A stretch of 64,000 nucleotides of DNA from JBBIPZ01 sp037442505 [NCBI: Deltaproteobacteria bacterium]. GTDB lineage: Bacteria; CALINM01. Below the pieces are notes generated by a model. That model saw only the letters and a list, made by a program, of their open reading frames with translations. It ran no database searches and had not been told where the DNA came from. A program made the translations under genes and the position numbers. Of the stretch, positions 52,129-59,255 are shown in pieces. The stretch is taken from assembly GCA_037442505.1 (NCBI GenBank), contig JBBIPZ010000001.1, positions 52,368 through 116,367 on the forward strand. The letters run 5' to 3'. Position 1 is the stretch's first letter. Each line of letters starts with the position of its first letter.

Positions 52129-52392
52129 ATGATACTTTTTAGTTCACCAGGCTGTGAAAAATGTAAAATAGTTAAGGAAAGTTTTGATTTAAAAAGTATT
52201 GGCGTCAGAGTGGAAGAGTTGACAGAAGACAATGCAGATGGACTTGCAATGCTTGCATGGTATGAGTTGGTTAAAAAGGCAGAAGAAGGCTTGCCTTTGT
52301 TTCATGATGAAAAACAGGGATTAACATTACAGGGTGCTGAAAATATAACTAAATATCTACAAAAACTTTCCAGAAATATCAGCCAAAACTGA
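52129..52392 (+). CDS. Glutaredoxin/NrdH-like thiol protein
   Basis: The 87-residue protein starts ILFSSPGCEKCKIVKESF, a thioredoxin-fold strand followed by a CxxC redox pair (CEKC). It lacks the usual TVP cis-proline motif in clear form; LPLF near residue 65 may take that place. AAGGAGG precedes the ATG, 20 bases after nrdD, so it is cotranscribed and likely reduces NrdD or its disulfide partner. Class III reductases that use thioredoxin or glutaredoxin instead of formate are known, which fits. Confidence 0.82.
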   Translation: MILFSSPGCEKCKIVKESFDLKSIGVRVEELTEDNADGLAMLAWYELVKKAEEGLPLFHDEKQGLTLQGAENITKYLQKLSRNISQN

Positions 52393-52424
52393 TTTAAAAT
52401 TTTTTGTAACTTCCAAAACTTAAC

Positions 52425-52450
52425 AAAAATCCCCTCTTATGGGGATTTTT
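52425..52450 (+). terminator. Terminator after the nrdD operon
   Basis: AAAAATCCCC (52425-52434) pairs with GGGGATTTTT (52441-52450) around a 6-base loop, forming a classic A-stem-T hairpin 33 bases after the glutaredoxin-like stop. Confidence 0.9.
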
Positions 52451-52513
52451 TATTAGAATTTAATAAACAACAAAACCGATGAAAGTGTTTAAATACTTGC
52501 CGATTCCTATAAC

Positions 52514-52541
52514 TTGACATCTCAAAAAAGTATGATAAATT
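52514..52541 (+). promoter_or_regulatory. Promoter for the tiny membrane-protein genes
   Basis: TTGACA (52514-52519) and TAAATT (52536-52541), 16 bases apart, precede AAGGAGGTG and the ATG at 52561. Confidence 0.5.
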
Positions 52542-52560
52542 CATTAGAAAAGGAGGTGAA

Positions 52561-52671
52561 ATGAAAGAAGATTTCAATGCTAAAACTTCATTTTTAAAGC
52601 CCTTGTGGTGGCTTATCCATCTAATAGGTATTTCTCTTGTATACACGTTAGGAGTAATATGGGGAGGTTAG
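52561..52671 (+). CDS. Tiny single-span membrane protein, 36 aa (paralogue of the next gene)
   Basis: The ATG follows a perfect AAGGAGGTG site. After a polar start (MKEDFNAKTSF) comes one hydrophobic helix with the pattern WWLIHLIGISLVYTLGVIWGG. The WWxxH, then Y-x-LG-x-I spacing is repeated in the following 32-residue protein, so the two are paralogues or partners. The conserved His within the helix could bind haem or a metal. I know no family name. A third, larger membrane protein follows 15 bases after the second gene. Confidence 0.75.
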   Translation: MKEDFNAKTSFLKPLWWLIHLIGISLVYTLGVIWGG

Positions 52672-52674
52672 GAT

Positions 52675-52773
52675 ATGCTTAAATATTTCATGAGGTATAA
52701 GGTCGGTTGGTGGATTCTGCATATAGTTGCAGTTTTATTCACATTCTATCTTGGTAGCATTGTAAAATTTTAG
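52675..52773 (+). CDS. Tiny single-span membrane protein, 32 aa (paralogue of the previous gene)
   Basis: It starts three bases after the previous stop, with GGGGAGG at 52661-52667. The sequence has a basic start (MLKYFMRYKVG), then WWILHIVAVLFTFYLGSIVKF. This lines up with its neighbour at both Trp, the His, the Tyr, LG and Ile. The paired arrangement, two ribosome-binding sites and shared motif argue against chance. Its partner in the membrane could be the four-span protein encoded next. Confidence 0.75.
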   Translation: MLKYFMRYKVGWWILHIVAVLFTFYLGSIVKF

Positions 52774-52788
52774 TAATGAGGACCTTTT

Positions 52789-53199
52789 ATGAGAAAAACA
52801 TCTTACATATTAGCTCTTTTTTTGATTGCCCTTGGAGGATTATTACTTCATATAAGAATCCACCCACCTATAATCGAAAATCAAAACATTCCTGGAGAAA
52901 AAATCTTTAATTTTACTTATTTTCTCGCGACTCTTCTACCTTCCATAGACGTTGTCCTTGTAACAATCCTATTTTGTTTTAGAAGAACGGCAGTATATGC
53001 CTATTTATTAAATGGCCTGGTCGTCATTTATGGCACCATTTTAATGTCCCATCTAAGTATACACAATATGATTGTAAAAAACATCCCGCTACAGGCAATG
53101 ATATTAAAATCCACCTTGCCTGACATAAGTATTGCCTGGGGCGACTTTTTTATCGGAAAGGCACTTTATGATTTATACATGAAAGGCGAGTTTAAATAA
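52789..53199 (+). CDS. Four-span membrane protein of unknown function
   Basis: The 136-residue protein has about four hydrophobic helices (near 7-22, 46-63, 68-88 and 98-130, the last broken). His residues lie at the first membrane boundary (HIRIHPP) and in the third (MSHLSIHNM). I do not recognise the family. It follows the two tiny membrane genes by 15 bases and probably forms one transcript with them. Its 3' end overlaps the convergent DUF255 gene by 27 bases. Confidence 0.75.
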   Translation: MRKTSYILALFLIALGGLLLHIRIHPPIIENQNIPGEKIFNFTYFLATLLPSIDVVLVTILFCFRRTAVYAYLLNGLVVIYGTILMSHLSIHNMIVKNIPLQAMILKSTLPDISIAWGDFFIGKALYDLYMKGEFK

Positions 53200-55197
53200 T
53201 CTATTAAGTTCTGCTATAACTCTATCTTTGCCTTCTTGAGCAGGCAAGCAACTTTTTTGGGTGCAAACTATAGCATTAAAACCACCTCCATGGTCAATAA
53301 TATCTATAACCCAATCAATTAATGACATCTTCATTATTTTGTCATACATTTCCCCACCCAGTAATCCCATTAATTTTATTTTCCCCGGGTAATCAAAGAA
53401 AAAAGAAAAGACATAAATTAAAAATGTGTAGGCTAAAGGAAAATCGCTAATAACCCCTGAAAATAGTTCAAGCATTTTCTTAGCTTTGCTAAGATAAATA
53501 TCCTTCTCTGTAATTATCCATAACTTCAGTAAATTGCTTAAACAAACAGAATTCCCTGAAGGTATAACAGCATCGTAAAGTATTTTTTGTCTTACAGGCA
53601 CATCATTTTTAAAAATGGGGGTATGGAAAAAACCGCCATCTTTTTTGTCCTCAAAAAATTCAGAAATTTTATCATTCATTTTAATAGCTTTATCAAGCCA
53701 GTTCACATTAAAATCAGTCTGGTATAATTCTATATAAGCCCAAACAAGATAGGCGTAATCCTCAAGAAAACCATCAATTTTGGCTTCTCCTTTGAAAAAG
53801 GAATGTAACAATGTATAATCAGATTTTACGAAATTTTTCTCAACAAAATTCATTGTTTTCAGAGCCTTTTCTAAATAGGCTTTATCACCACCTGTCTTAT
53901 AAAAGTTACAAAAAGCAACGATTAACAGGCTGTTCCAATCCAATAATATTTTTTCATCTCTTGCCGGTCTTATTCTTTTATTTCTAACATCAGCCAATTT
54001 TACAAGCAGTTCATTTACTCTTTTCTTAAACTCCTCATCACTCTCAAATCTTTCAAAATACTGGTCACTCATGTATAAAACATTTCTTCCCGTAAGCTTT
54101 CCTGTTGACTCTTCCTGAAAATTACCCTTCACATCAATATTAAAAATAGTTGAAAAATCAATAAAATCTTCCCCGTTAAATACACTTTTAAGCTCATCGT
54201 AGCTCCAGGTATAAAATTTTCCCTCTACTCCTTCACTATCAGCATCTTCACCACAGAAAAACCCACCTCCCTCGCTTGAAAGGTATTTAATGCAATAGTC
54301 TAAAATACCCTTTGCAGTTTCAAAATATATCTTTTTCTTAGTAAATACAAAGGCTTTGCATAATACAATGGTCATCAAAGCCTGATCATAAAGCATTTTT
54401 TCGAAATGAGGCAGCTTCCAAAATCTATCTGTAGAGTACCTATGGATTCCTCCATTTACAAAATCATAAATCCCACTTCTTCTGATCGCTCGAACTGTTT
54501 TTTCAACAAAATCAAGTGCCATTTTTTCTTCTGTCATTTGAAAATACTTCAATAAAAACAATAAATTATTATGAGGCGGAAATTTTGGCTTTATACCAAA
54601 ACCACCAGCTAAATAATCAAAGTTTTTAATTAATTCTTCATAAGTCTTGTCGAAAATTTTTGCATCGAGAAATCTCCCCTTTTCGTAATTATAATTTTCG
54701 ATAGCCAAAATAATCTCAGCTGATGCATTAAGTAGCTCATTTCTCTTATTTTCCCAATAATAAGATATTGCCTTACAAAGTTCTTTCAAACCTATAAGAT
54801 CACCCATGTTTTCTTTTGGAATGTAAGTTGCGGCATAAAAGGGTTTTTTATCATAGGTCATAAAAATGCTCAAAGGCCAACCACCTTTACCTGTTAAAAT
54901 CTGGCAGGCTTCCATATAAAAGGCGTCAATATCTGGCCTTTCTTCCCTATCAACCTTGATACAGACAAATGTCTCATTTAAAAGATTTGCAATTTGTTCG
55001 TCTTCAAAGGACTCTTTTTCCATTACGTGACACCAGTGACAGGTTGAGTATCCTATAGATAAAAAAATTGGTTTATCTTCGTTCTTTGCCTTTTCAAAAG
55101 CCTCTTCACCCCATGGAAACCAGTTTACAGGATTATATGCATGCTGAAGAAGATAGGTACTTTTTTCATTAATTAGCCTATTAGCTTTTTTTTCCAC
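53173..55197 (-). CDS. Thioredoxin-domain/DUF255 protein (YyaL-like)
   Basis: The 674-residue protein begins with the DUF255 signature ([22 protein letters not shown]). A thioredoxin-like CxxC in [19 protein letters not shown] follows, with [15 protein letters not shown] and [12 protein letters not shown]. The rest is an (alpha/alpha) barrel like N-acylglucosamine 2-epimerases (GGIHRYSTD...[14 protein letters not shown]). The family is widespread (SPATA20 in animals), but its biochemical role is unknown. The C terminus holds the CTQKSCLPA element near the end of the family alignment. It is four bases from the ZIP gene. Confidence 0.92.
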   Translation of the reverse strand: MEKKANRLINEKSTYLLQHAYNPVNWFPWGEEAFEKAKNEDKPIFLSIGYSTCHWCHVMEKESFEDEQIANLLNETFVCIKVDREERPDIDAFYMEACQILTGKGGWPLSIFMTYDKKPFYAATYIPKENMGDLIGLKELCKAISYYWENKRNELLNASAEIILAIENYNYEKGRFLDAKIFDKTYEELIKNFDYLAGGFGIKPKFPPHNNLLFLLKYFQMTEEKMALDFVEKTVRAIRRSGIYDFVNGGIHRYSTDRFWKLPHFEKMLYDQALMTIVLCKAFVFTKKKIYFETAKGILDYCIKYLSSEGGGFFCGEDADSEGVEGKFYTWSYDELKSVFNGEDFIDFSTIFNIDVKGNFQEESTGKLTGRNVLYMSDQYFERFESDEEFKKRVNELLVKLADVRNKRIRPARDEKILLDWNSLLIVAFCNFYKTGGDKAYLEKALKTMNFVEKNFVKSDYTLLHSFFKGEAKIDGFLEDYAYLVWAYIELYQTDFNVNWLDKAIKMNDKISEFFEDKKDGGFFHTPIFKNDVPVRQKILYDAVIPSGNSVCLSNLLKLWIITEKDIYLSKAKKMLELFSGVISDFPLAYTFLIYVFSFFFDYPGKIKLMGLLGGEMYDKIMKMSLIDWVIDIIDHGGGFNAIVCTQKSCLPAQEGKDRVIAELNRLFKLAFHV

Positions 55198-55200
55198 AAA

Positions 55201-56007
55201 TCACCCCAGTGCGACATCGAGAACCATCATCACAGTGAAACCTATAATGGCCCCCATTGTCGCTATGTCAGTATTCCCCTCGCTTTGTGCCTCAGGAATT
55301 ACATCTTCAACTACGACAAAAATCATTGCCCCGGCAGCAAAAGATAAGGCATAGGGAAGAATTGGTTTTGCCATATAAACTAAATAAGCTCCAATCACAG
55401 CAGCAATCGGCTCAACCACCGCAGAAAGCTGACCATACCAGAAACTTTTAAATGCCGATATTCCTTCCCTCCTTAGAGGCATAGAAACCGCAAGCCCCTC
55501 AGGAAAGTTCTGGATACCAATGCCTACCGTTAGAGCAATCGCACCTGCAAGTGATGCAGACTCAAACCCATTTCCTATAGAACCAAAAGCCACACCTACA
55601 GCCAGTCCTTCTGGTATGTTGTGAATAGTAATAGCAAGTATTAGCAAGGTAGTTTTCTTCCAGCTGGTTTTTATCCCTTCTGCCTTTTTAACATCAAAAA
55701 ACATATGCAAATGGGGTAATAATTTATCAATAATCCTCAAAAAAATTGCACCTGCCAAAAATCCAGTTGCAGGTGGTATCCATTTAGGAATGCCTGTTTG
55801 GCTTGAAAGCTCGATAGCAGGTTCAAGCAAAGACCAGTAGCTTGCAGCAATCATAACACCACCTGCAAACCCCAATGCACCGTCAAGTACTTTTCTACTT
55901 ATTTCTTTAGATACAAATACAAATGATGCACCCAGGGCAGTTAAAAACCACGTAAATATCCCACCAAAAAGAGATTGTAAAACTGGATTTAATTTGCTTA
56001 ATTCCAT
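55201..56007 (-). CDS. ZIP family metal transporter
   Basis: The 268-residue membrane protein has about eight helices. It has the ZIP metal-site helices IHNIPEGLAVGVAFG near 150 (His, Asn, Glu) and GIQNFPEGLAVSMPL near 185, and an inner loop with HLHMFFDVKKAEG. Such proteins import Zn2+, Fe2+ or other divalent ions; the metal cannot be assigned. The start at 56007 (MELSKLNPV) is chosen because the open frame upstream runs into the divergent gene and lacks homology-like sequence. It is probably cotranscribed with the DUF255 gene. Confidence 0.88.
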   Translation of the reverse strand: MELSKLNPVLQSLFGGIFTWFLTALGASFVFVSKEISRKVLDGALGFAGGVMIAASYWSLLEPAIELSSQTGIPKWIPPATGFLAGAIFLRIIDKLLPHLHMFFDVKKAEGIKTSWKKTTLLILAITIHNIPEGLAVGVAFGSIGNGFESASLAGAIALTVGIGIQNFPEGLAVSMPLRREGISAFKSFWYGQLSAVVEPIAAVIGAYLVYMAKPILPYALSFAAGAMIFVVVEDVIPEAQSEGNTDIATMGAIIGFTVMMVLDVALG

Positions 56008-56082
56008 GTAATTAAAATATACCATTCGATTTTCTAAAGTCAATTTGCAAGTATCGAAAGCTTCTGATAAAATTGCTTTGAA

Positions 56083-56562
56083 ATGCCACTTTTTGTTATC
56101 CACGAACACCATGCAACTCACTTACACTTTGACTTAAGATTAGAAATGTCTGGTATACTAAAGCCTTTCGCTTTGCCCAAAGGTCCATCTTTAAATCCAT
56201 CTGATAAAAGACTTGCAATAATGGTAGAGGATCATCCCCTTGATTATGCCAATTTTGAGGGAATCATCCCAGAAGGACAATATGGAGCAGGATATGTTGT
56301 TATATGGGATAAAGGAACATATATACTAAAAAAAGGCGGTATAGCTCAGGAAATTTTCGAGATAGAATTCTCTGGAAACATTATGCGTGGTATATTCGTC
56401 CTGAAAAAACTATCTAATTCAGAAAAAAACTGGCTTTTTTTTAAAAAGAAAGATGGATATGCCAATCCCAACTTTAAGCTAAGTCTTGTTTTGACAGATG
56501 AAAAGAAAAAAACATTAACAAATAATTCGCTTGTAACCAATTCTTTTCAGTATCGCACGTGA
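56083..56562 (+). CDS. Stand-alone LigD 3'-phosphoesterase domain protein
   Basis: The 159-residue protein is the phosphoesterase module found at the N terminus of DNA ligase D. FVIHEHHATHLHFDLRLEM (metal-binding His and Asp) is at the start, then LPKGPSLNPSDKRLAIMVEDHPLDYANFEGIIPEGQYGAG and a C-terminal GIFVLKKL...WLFFKKKD. The module trims 3'-phosphates and ribonucleotides at broken ends. No ligase or polymerase domain and no ku gene lie nearby. The C terminus (after about 135) is polar and unrelated. No clear ribosome-binding site. Confidence 0.9.
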   Translation: MPLFVIHEHHATHLHFDLRLEMSGILKPFALPKGPSLNPSDKRLAIMVEDHPLDYANFEGIIPEGQYGAGYVVIWDKGTYILKKGGIAQEIFEIEFSGNIMRGIFVLKKLSNSEKNWLFFKKKDGYANPNFKLSLVLTDEKKKTLTNNSLVTNSFQYRT

Positions 56563-56690
56563 TGACAAAATCAGAACGACTCATTTCTTTATGTCATACA
56601 GAGAGAACTTAGTGACCGAAGAATCTCAAAGTTTACTACTTTGTAAAATGTGGGTTAGTGGAGATTTTGTCATTCTGAAGAGATTATTCT
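56562..56690. repeat. Degenerate inverted-repeat element (MITE-like relic)
   Basis: ATGACAAAATC (56562-56572) is repeated inverted as GATTTTGTCAT (56663-56673). Between and beyond lie the strings CGAAGAATCTC and GTCATTCTGA, common parts of short interspersed repeats in many bacteria. The element encodes nothing and fills most of the gap between the LigD-type and cooT-like genes. Confidence 0.45.
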
Positions 56691-56770
56691 CGAAACACTA
56701 AAGAACTGGCATAAGATATCTGGGGAAATTTAGTTTGACTTATTTGTTGATTAGGTGTTTAATAAATAAT

Positions 56771-56962
56771 ATGTGCGAATCTAATGTTTATGTGGAAAGA
56801 GAAGGTCAGCAGGAGCTTGTATTCAGTGAAGTGATGCGTATACTGCCAGAAGGTGATGGAGAATACACGCTGGTTGGGCTGCTTGGCGATACAAAAAAGA
56901 TTAAAGGTGCTTTAAAAGAGATAAATCTTTTAGGCCATAAAATAGTTTTCGAAGTAAAATAA
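56771..56962 (+). CDS. CooT-like nickel-binding protein
   Basis: The 63-residue protein starts MCESNVYVEREGQQELVFSEVMRILPEG and continues LVGLLGDTKKIKGALKEINLLGHKIVFEVK. Length, the Cys at position 2 and the GLLG...KEI-x-LL-x-KIVFE pattern match the CooT family, whose founding member is a nickel-binding protein of CO dehydrogenase maturation. Many CooT homologues lie away from CODH genes, as here. Cys2 is the expected metal ligand. The start at 56771 is fixed by that Cys. The gene ends just before the TPP riboswitch. Confidence 0.82.
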   Translation: MCESNVYVEREGQQELVFSEVMRILPEGDGEYTLVGLLGDTKKIKGALKEINLLGHKIVFEVK

Positions 56963-56976
56963 AAAAAAATCGTGAA

Positions 56977-57066
56977 GGACCTGGGGGTGCCTTAATAAGG
57001 CTGAGAACTCTGGTAAGAGTAACTCCAAGCTACCTGATCCGGATAATGCCGGCGGAGGGAATGGTC
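56977..57066 (+). promoter_or_regulatory. TPP riboswitch (THI element)
   Basis: All core parts are present: GGGGGTGCC (56983-56991), GGCTGAGA (56999-57006), ACCTGATCCGGATAATGCCGG (57032-57052) and CGGAGGGAA (57053-57061). P1 can close with GACC (56978-56981) pairing GGTC (57063-57066). The element binds thiamine pyrophosphate and shuts down the thiamine operon that follows. No strong terminator is visible between it and thiF, so control may be at translation. Confidence 0.95.
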
Positions 57067-57117
57067 ATTTCTCTAAAAAACCTTTCCTTACCTCAGATCA
57101 CTTCACTAATAGAATTT

Positions 57118-57921
57118 ATGCAAATAAGGCTTAATGAAAAGTTTATTACGATTGAATCAGGTGCGAAAATCAGTGACGTTAAAAAAAGATATAAAGCCGA
57201 TGCTGACGTTGTTGTTCTCAATGGTTTTCCAGTAAACGCTGATCTTATTTTGAATGATGGTGACGAGCTTTTTTTGATTAAAAGGGGTGAAAGACCGAGC
57301 CTGGAAGAACTTGAATATATGATGATCGCAAGACACACCCCTAAAATTTATGAAAAACTAAGAAAAGCTGTTGTTGGAATAGCAGGTGCAGGGGGACTGG
57401 GTTCAAACGTGGCGATAGCGCTGGCACGTGTTGGTGTTGGAAAAATTATTATAGCAGATTTTGATGTAGTTGAACCTTCAAATCTAAATAGGCAGCAGTA
57501 TTTTGTAGAGCAATTGGGAATGCCAAAGGTGGATGCTATCAAAGAAAATCTAAAAAAAATAAATCCTTACCTAAATGTTGAAACGCATAATGTTCTTCTG
57601 GATACGTCAAATATACCTGAAATTTTTTCAGCCGCAGCGATAGTTGTTGAGGCGTTTGATAGAGCAGAGGCTAAAGCGATGTTAATAAACACAATACTTG
57701 AAAAGATGCCATCTGTAACGATTGTTGCTGCTTCAGGTTTAGCCGGTTATGGTTCAAATAATGAAATAAAAACAAGAAAGATATCAAACAGGCTTTATAT
57801 AGTGGGGGATCTTGTGTCAGAGGCTAAACAGGGTCAGGGTTTGATGGCTCCACGCGTGGGTATTGCTGCATCACATCAAGCCAATCAGGTAGTTAGATTA
57901 ATACTTGGAGAAGGGGAATGA
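57118..57921 (+). CDS. thiF: ThiF-type adenylyltransferase with N-terminal ThiS-like domain
   Basis: The 267-residue protein starts with a ThiS-like beta-grasp domain (about 1-60: MQIRLNEKFITIESG...VVVLNGFPVNADLILNDGDELFLIKRG) and continues as ThiF with VVGIAGAGGLGSNVAIALARVGVGKIIIADFDVVEPSNLNRQQYF (ATP site, residues ~82-125). It adenylates the C terminus of ThiS before sulfur transfer. The start is taken at 57118 because upstream in-frame ATGs (57046, 57061) lie inside the riboswitch and 267 residues fits known ThiS-ThiF proteins. No clear ribosome-binding site is visible. It overlaps thiD by four bases. Confidence 0.88.
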   Translation: MQIRLNEKFITIESGAKISDVKKRYKADADVVVLNGFPVNADLILNDGDELFLIKRGERPSLEELEYMMIARHTPKIYEKLRKAVVGIAGAGGLGSNVAIALARVGVGKIIIADFDVVEPSNLNRQQYFVEQLGMPKVDAIKENLKKINPYLNVETHNVLLDTSNIPEIFSAAAIVVEAFDRAEAKAMLINTILEKMPSVTIVAASGLAGYGSNNEIKTRKISNRLYIVGDLVSEAKQGQGLMAPRVGIAASHQANQVVRLILGEGE

Positions 57922-59255
57922 AAGAGATAAAAAAATTACTTGTTATTGCTGGTTCCGACAGTATGGCAGGGGCAGGGATTCAGGCTGATTTAAAGACTGC
58001 TGCTGCATTAGGGGTGCACGCATCAACGGTGTTGACAGCGGTTACATCGCAAAACACCAGAGGTGTTCATAACATTCATATGGTTCCATTAGAGCATATT
58101 TCATCGCAGTTAAAAGCAATTGCTGATGATGTTGGTTTTGATGCTGTAAAGTTAGGGATGCTTGGCAGCAAAGATGTTGCGAAGCTTGTTTATGACTTCT
58201 TAAAAGGTCATAAAAAGCCTGTGATTATTGACCCCGTCCTCTTTGCGCAAAGTGGAGGCAAACTTTCTGATGCAAATATATTTAAGAGGCTTTTTTCAAT
58301 AGCAACGCTTATCACACCTAACACTAAGGAAGCAGAGATTTTGACAGACACAGAGATAAAAACCGTTACAGATATGGAAAAGGTTGCAAAACTTCTTGCA
58401 GAAGAGAGTAGAGCGGTGCTTGTTAAGGGTGGGGATACTGATATTAACGTTGATATTCTTTGTATTGAAGCCGAAACGACATCTTTTCCTATCAGGAGGA
58501 TTATAACAAAAGATACTCACGGGACGGGTTGTAGTCTTGCAACTGCGATTGCTTGTTTTATATTGAATAACTTTTCTTTAAAAGATGCAGTGATTGAAGG
58601 CAGAAAGTTTGTGAGGCTTGCACTTATGGGCGGTTATCCCTTAGGAAGTCAGTTTGGAACAATAGACCAGTTGACTATTTTAAAAAAAGAGGCAAAAAAA
58701 TACGAAGTATTGAAGGAACTATATTCTGCATATCTAAGTTTACGTCATAAAGGCTTGGGTTATCTGTTGCCTGAAATACAGTCAAATTTTGTATGTCTGC
58801 TGCCTTATGGAGAGACGGCAGAAGATGTTGCTGGCTTTCCAGGAAGAATCATCAGACATTTTGATGACATATATGCACCGTTTTATCCCGATTTTGGTGT
58901 CTCCAAACATATGGCTTCAGTTTTAATTGCTGCACATAGATACTTCCCAGAAATTCGCTCCGCTATGAATATTAAGTTTTCAGAGAAGATATTGGAAGCT
59001 ATAAAAAAGCTCTCGTTTAATGTAGCTTCTTTTGATAGAAAACGTGAACCCAAAATAATTAAAGAGAAAGAAGGTAGTAGTCTGGACTGGGGAGTTAGTG
59101 ATGCGTGTGAAAACGCAACTACCCCACTTGATGCGATCTTTGACAGAGGTGATATAGGTAAAGAACCTGTAATAAGAATTTTTGGCAAATCACCCTTAGA
59201 GGTGTCAAAAAAGATACTAAAAATTAGTAAGGAATTAAAAAATGTTAAATTTTGA
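57918..59255 (+). CDS. thiD: ThiD-ThiN fusion: HMP-phosphate kinase plus thiamine-phosphate synthase domain
   Basis: Residues 1-255 are ThiD (IAGSDSMAGAGIQADLKT, LTAVTSQNTRGVH, TPNTKEAEILT, DTHGTGCSLATAIACF), which phosphorylates hydroxymethylpyrimidine phosphate. Residues about 270-445 are a ThiN domain (FPGRIIRHFDDIYAPFYPDFGVSKHMASVL, then SFDRKREPKIIKEKEGSSLDWG), which can join the pyrimidine and thiazole parts in organisms lacking ThiE. Here a ThiE gene is also present three genes downstream. It overlaps the next gene by 14 bases. Confidence 0.93.
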   Translation: MKEIKKLLVIAGSDSMAGAGIQADLKTAAALGVHASTVLTAVTSQNTRGVHNIHMVPLEHISSQLKAIADDVGFDAVKLGMLGSKDVAKLVYDFLKGHKKPVIIDPVLFAQSGGKLSDANIFKRLFSIATLITPNTKEAEILTDTEIKTVTDMEKVAKLLAEESRAVLVKGGDTDINVDILCIEAETTSFPIRRIITKDTHGTGCSLATAIACFILNNFSLKDAVIEGRKFVRLALMGGYPLGSQFGTIDQLTILKKEAKKYEVLKELYSAYLSLRHKGLGYLLPEIQSNFVCLLPYGETAEDVAGFPGRIIRHFDDIYAPFYPDFGVSKHMASVLIAAHRYFPEIRSAMNIKFSEKILEAIKKLSFNVASFDRKREPKIIKEKEGSSLDWGVSDACENATTPLDAIFDRGDIGKEPVIRIFGKSPLEVSKKILKISKELKNVKF

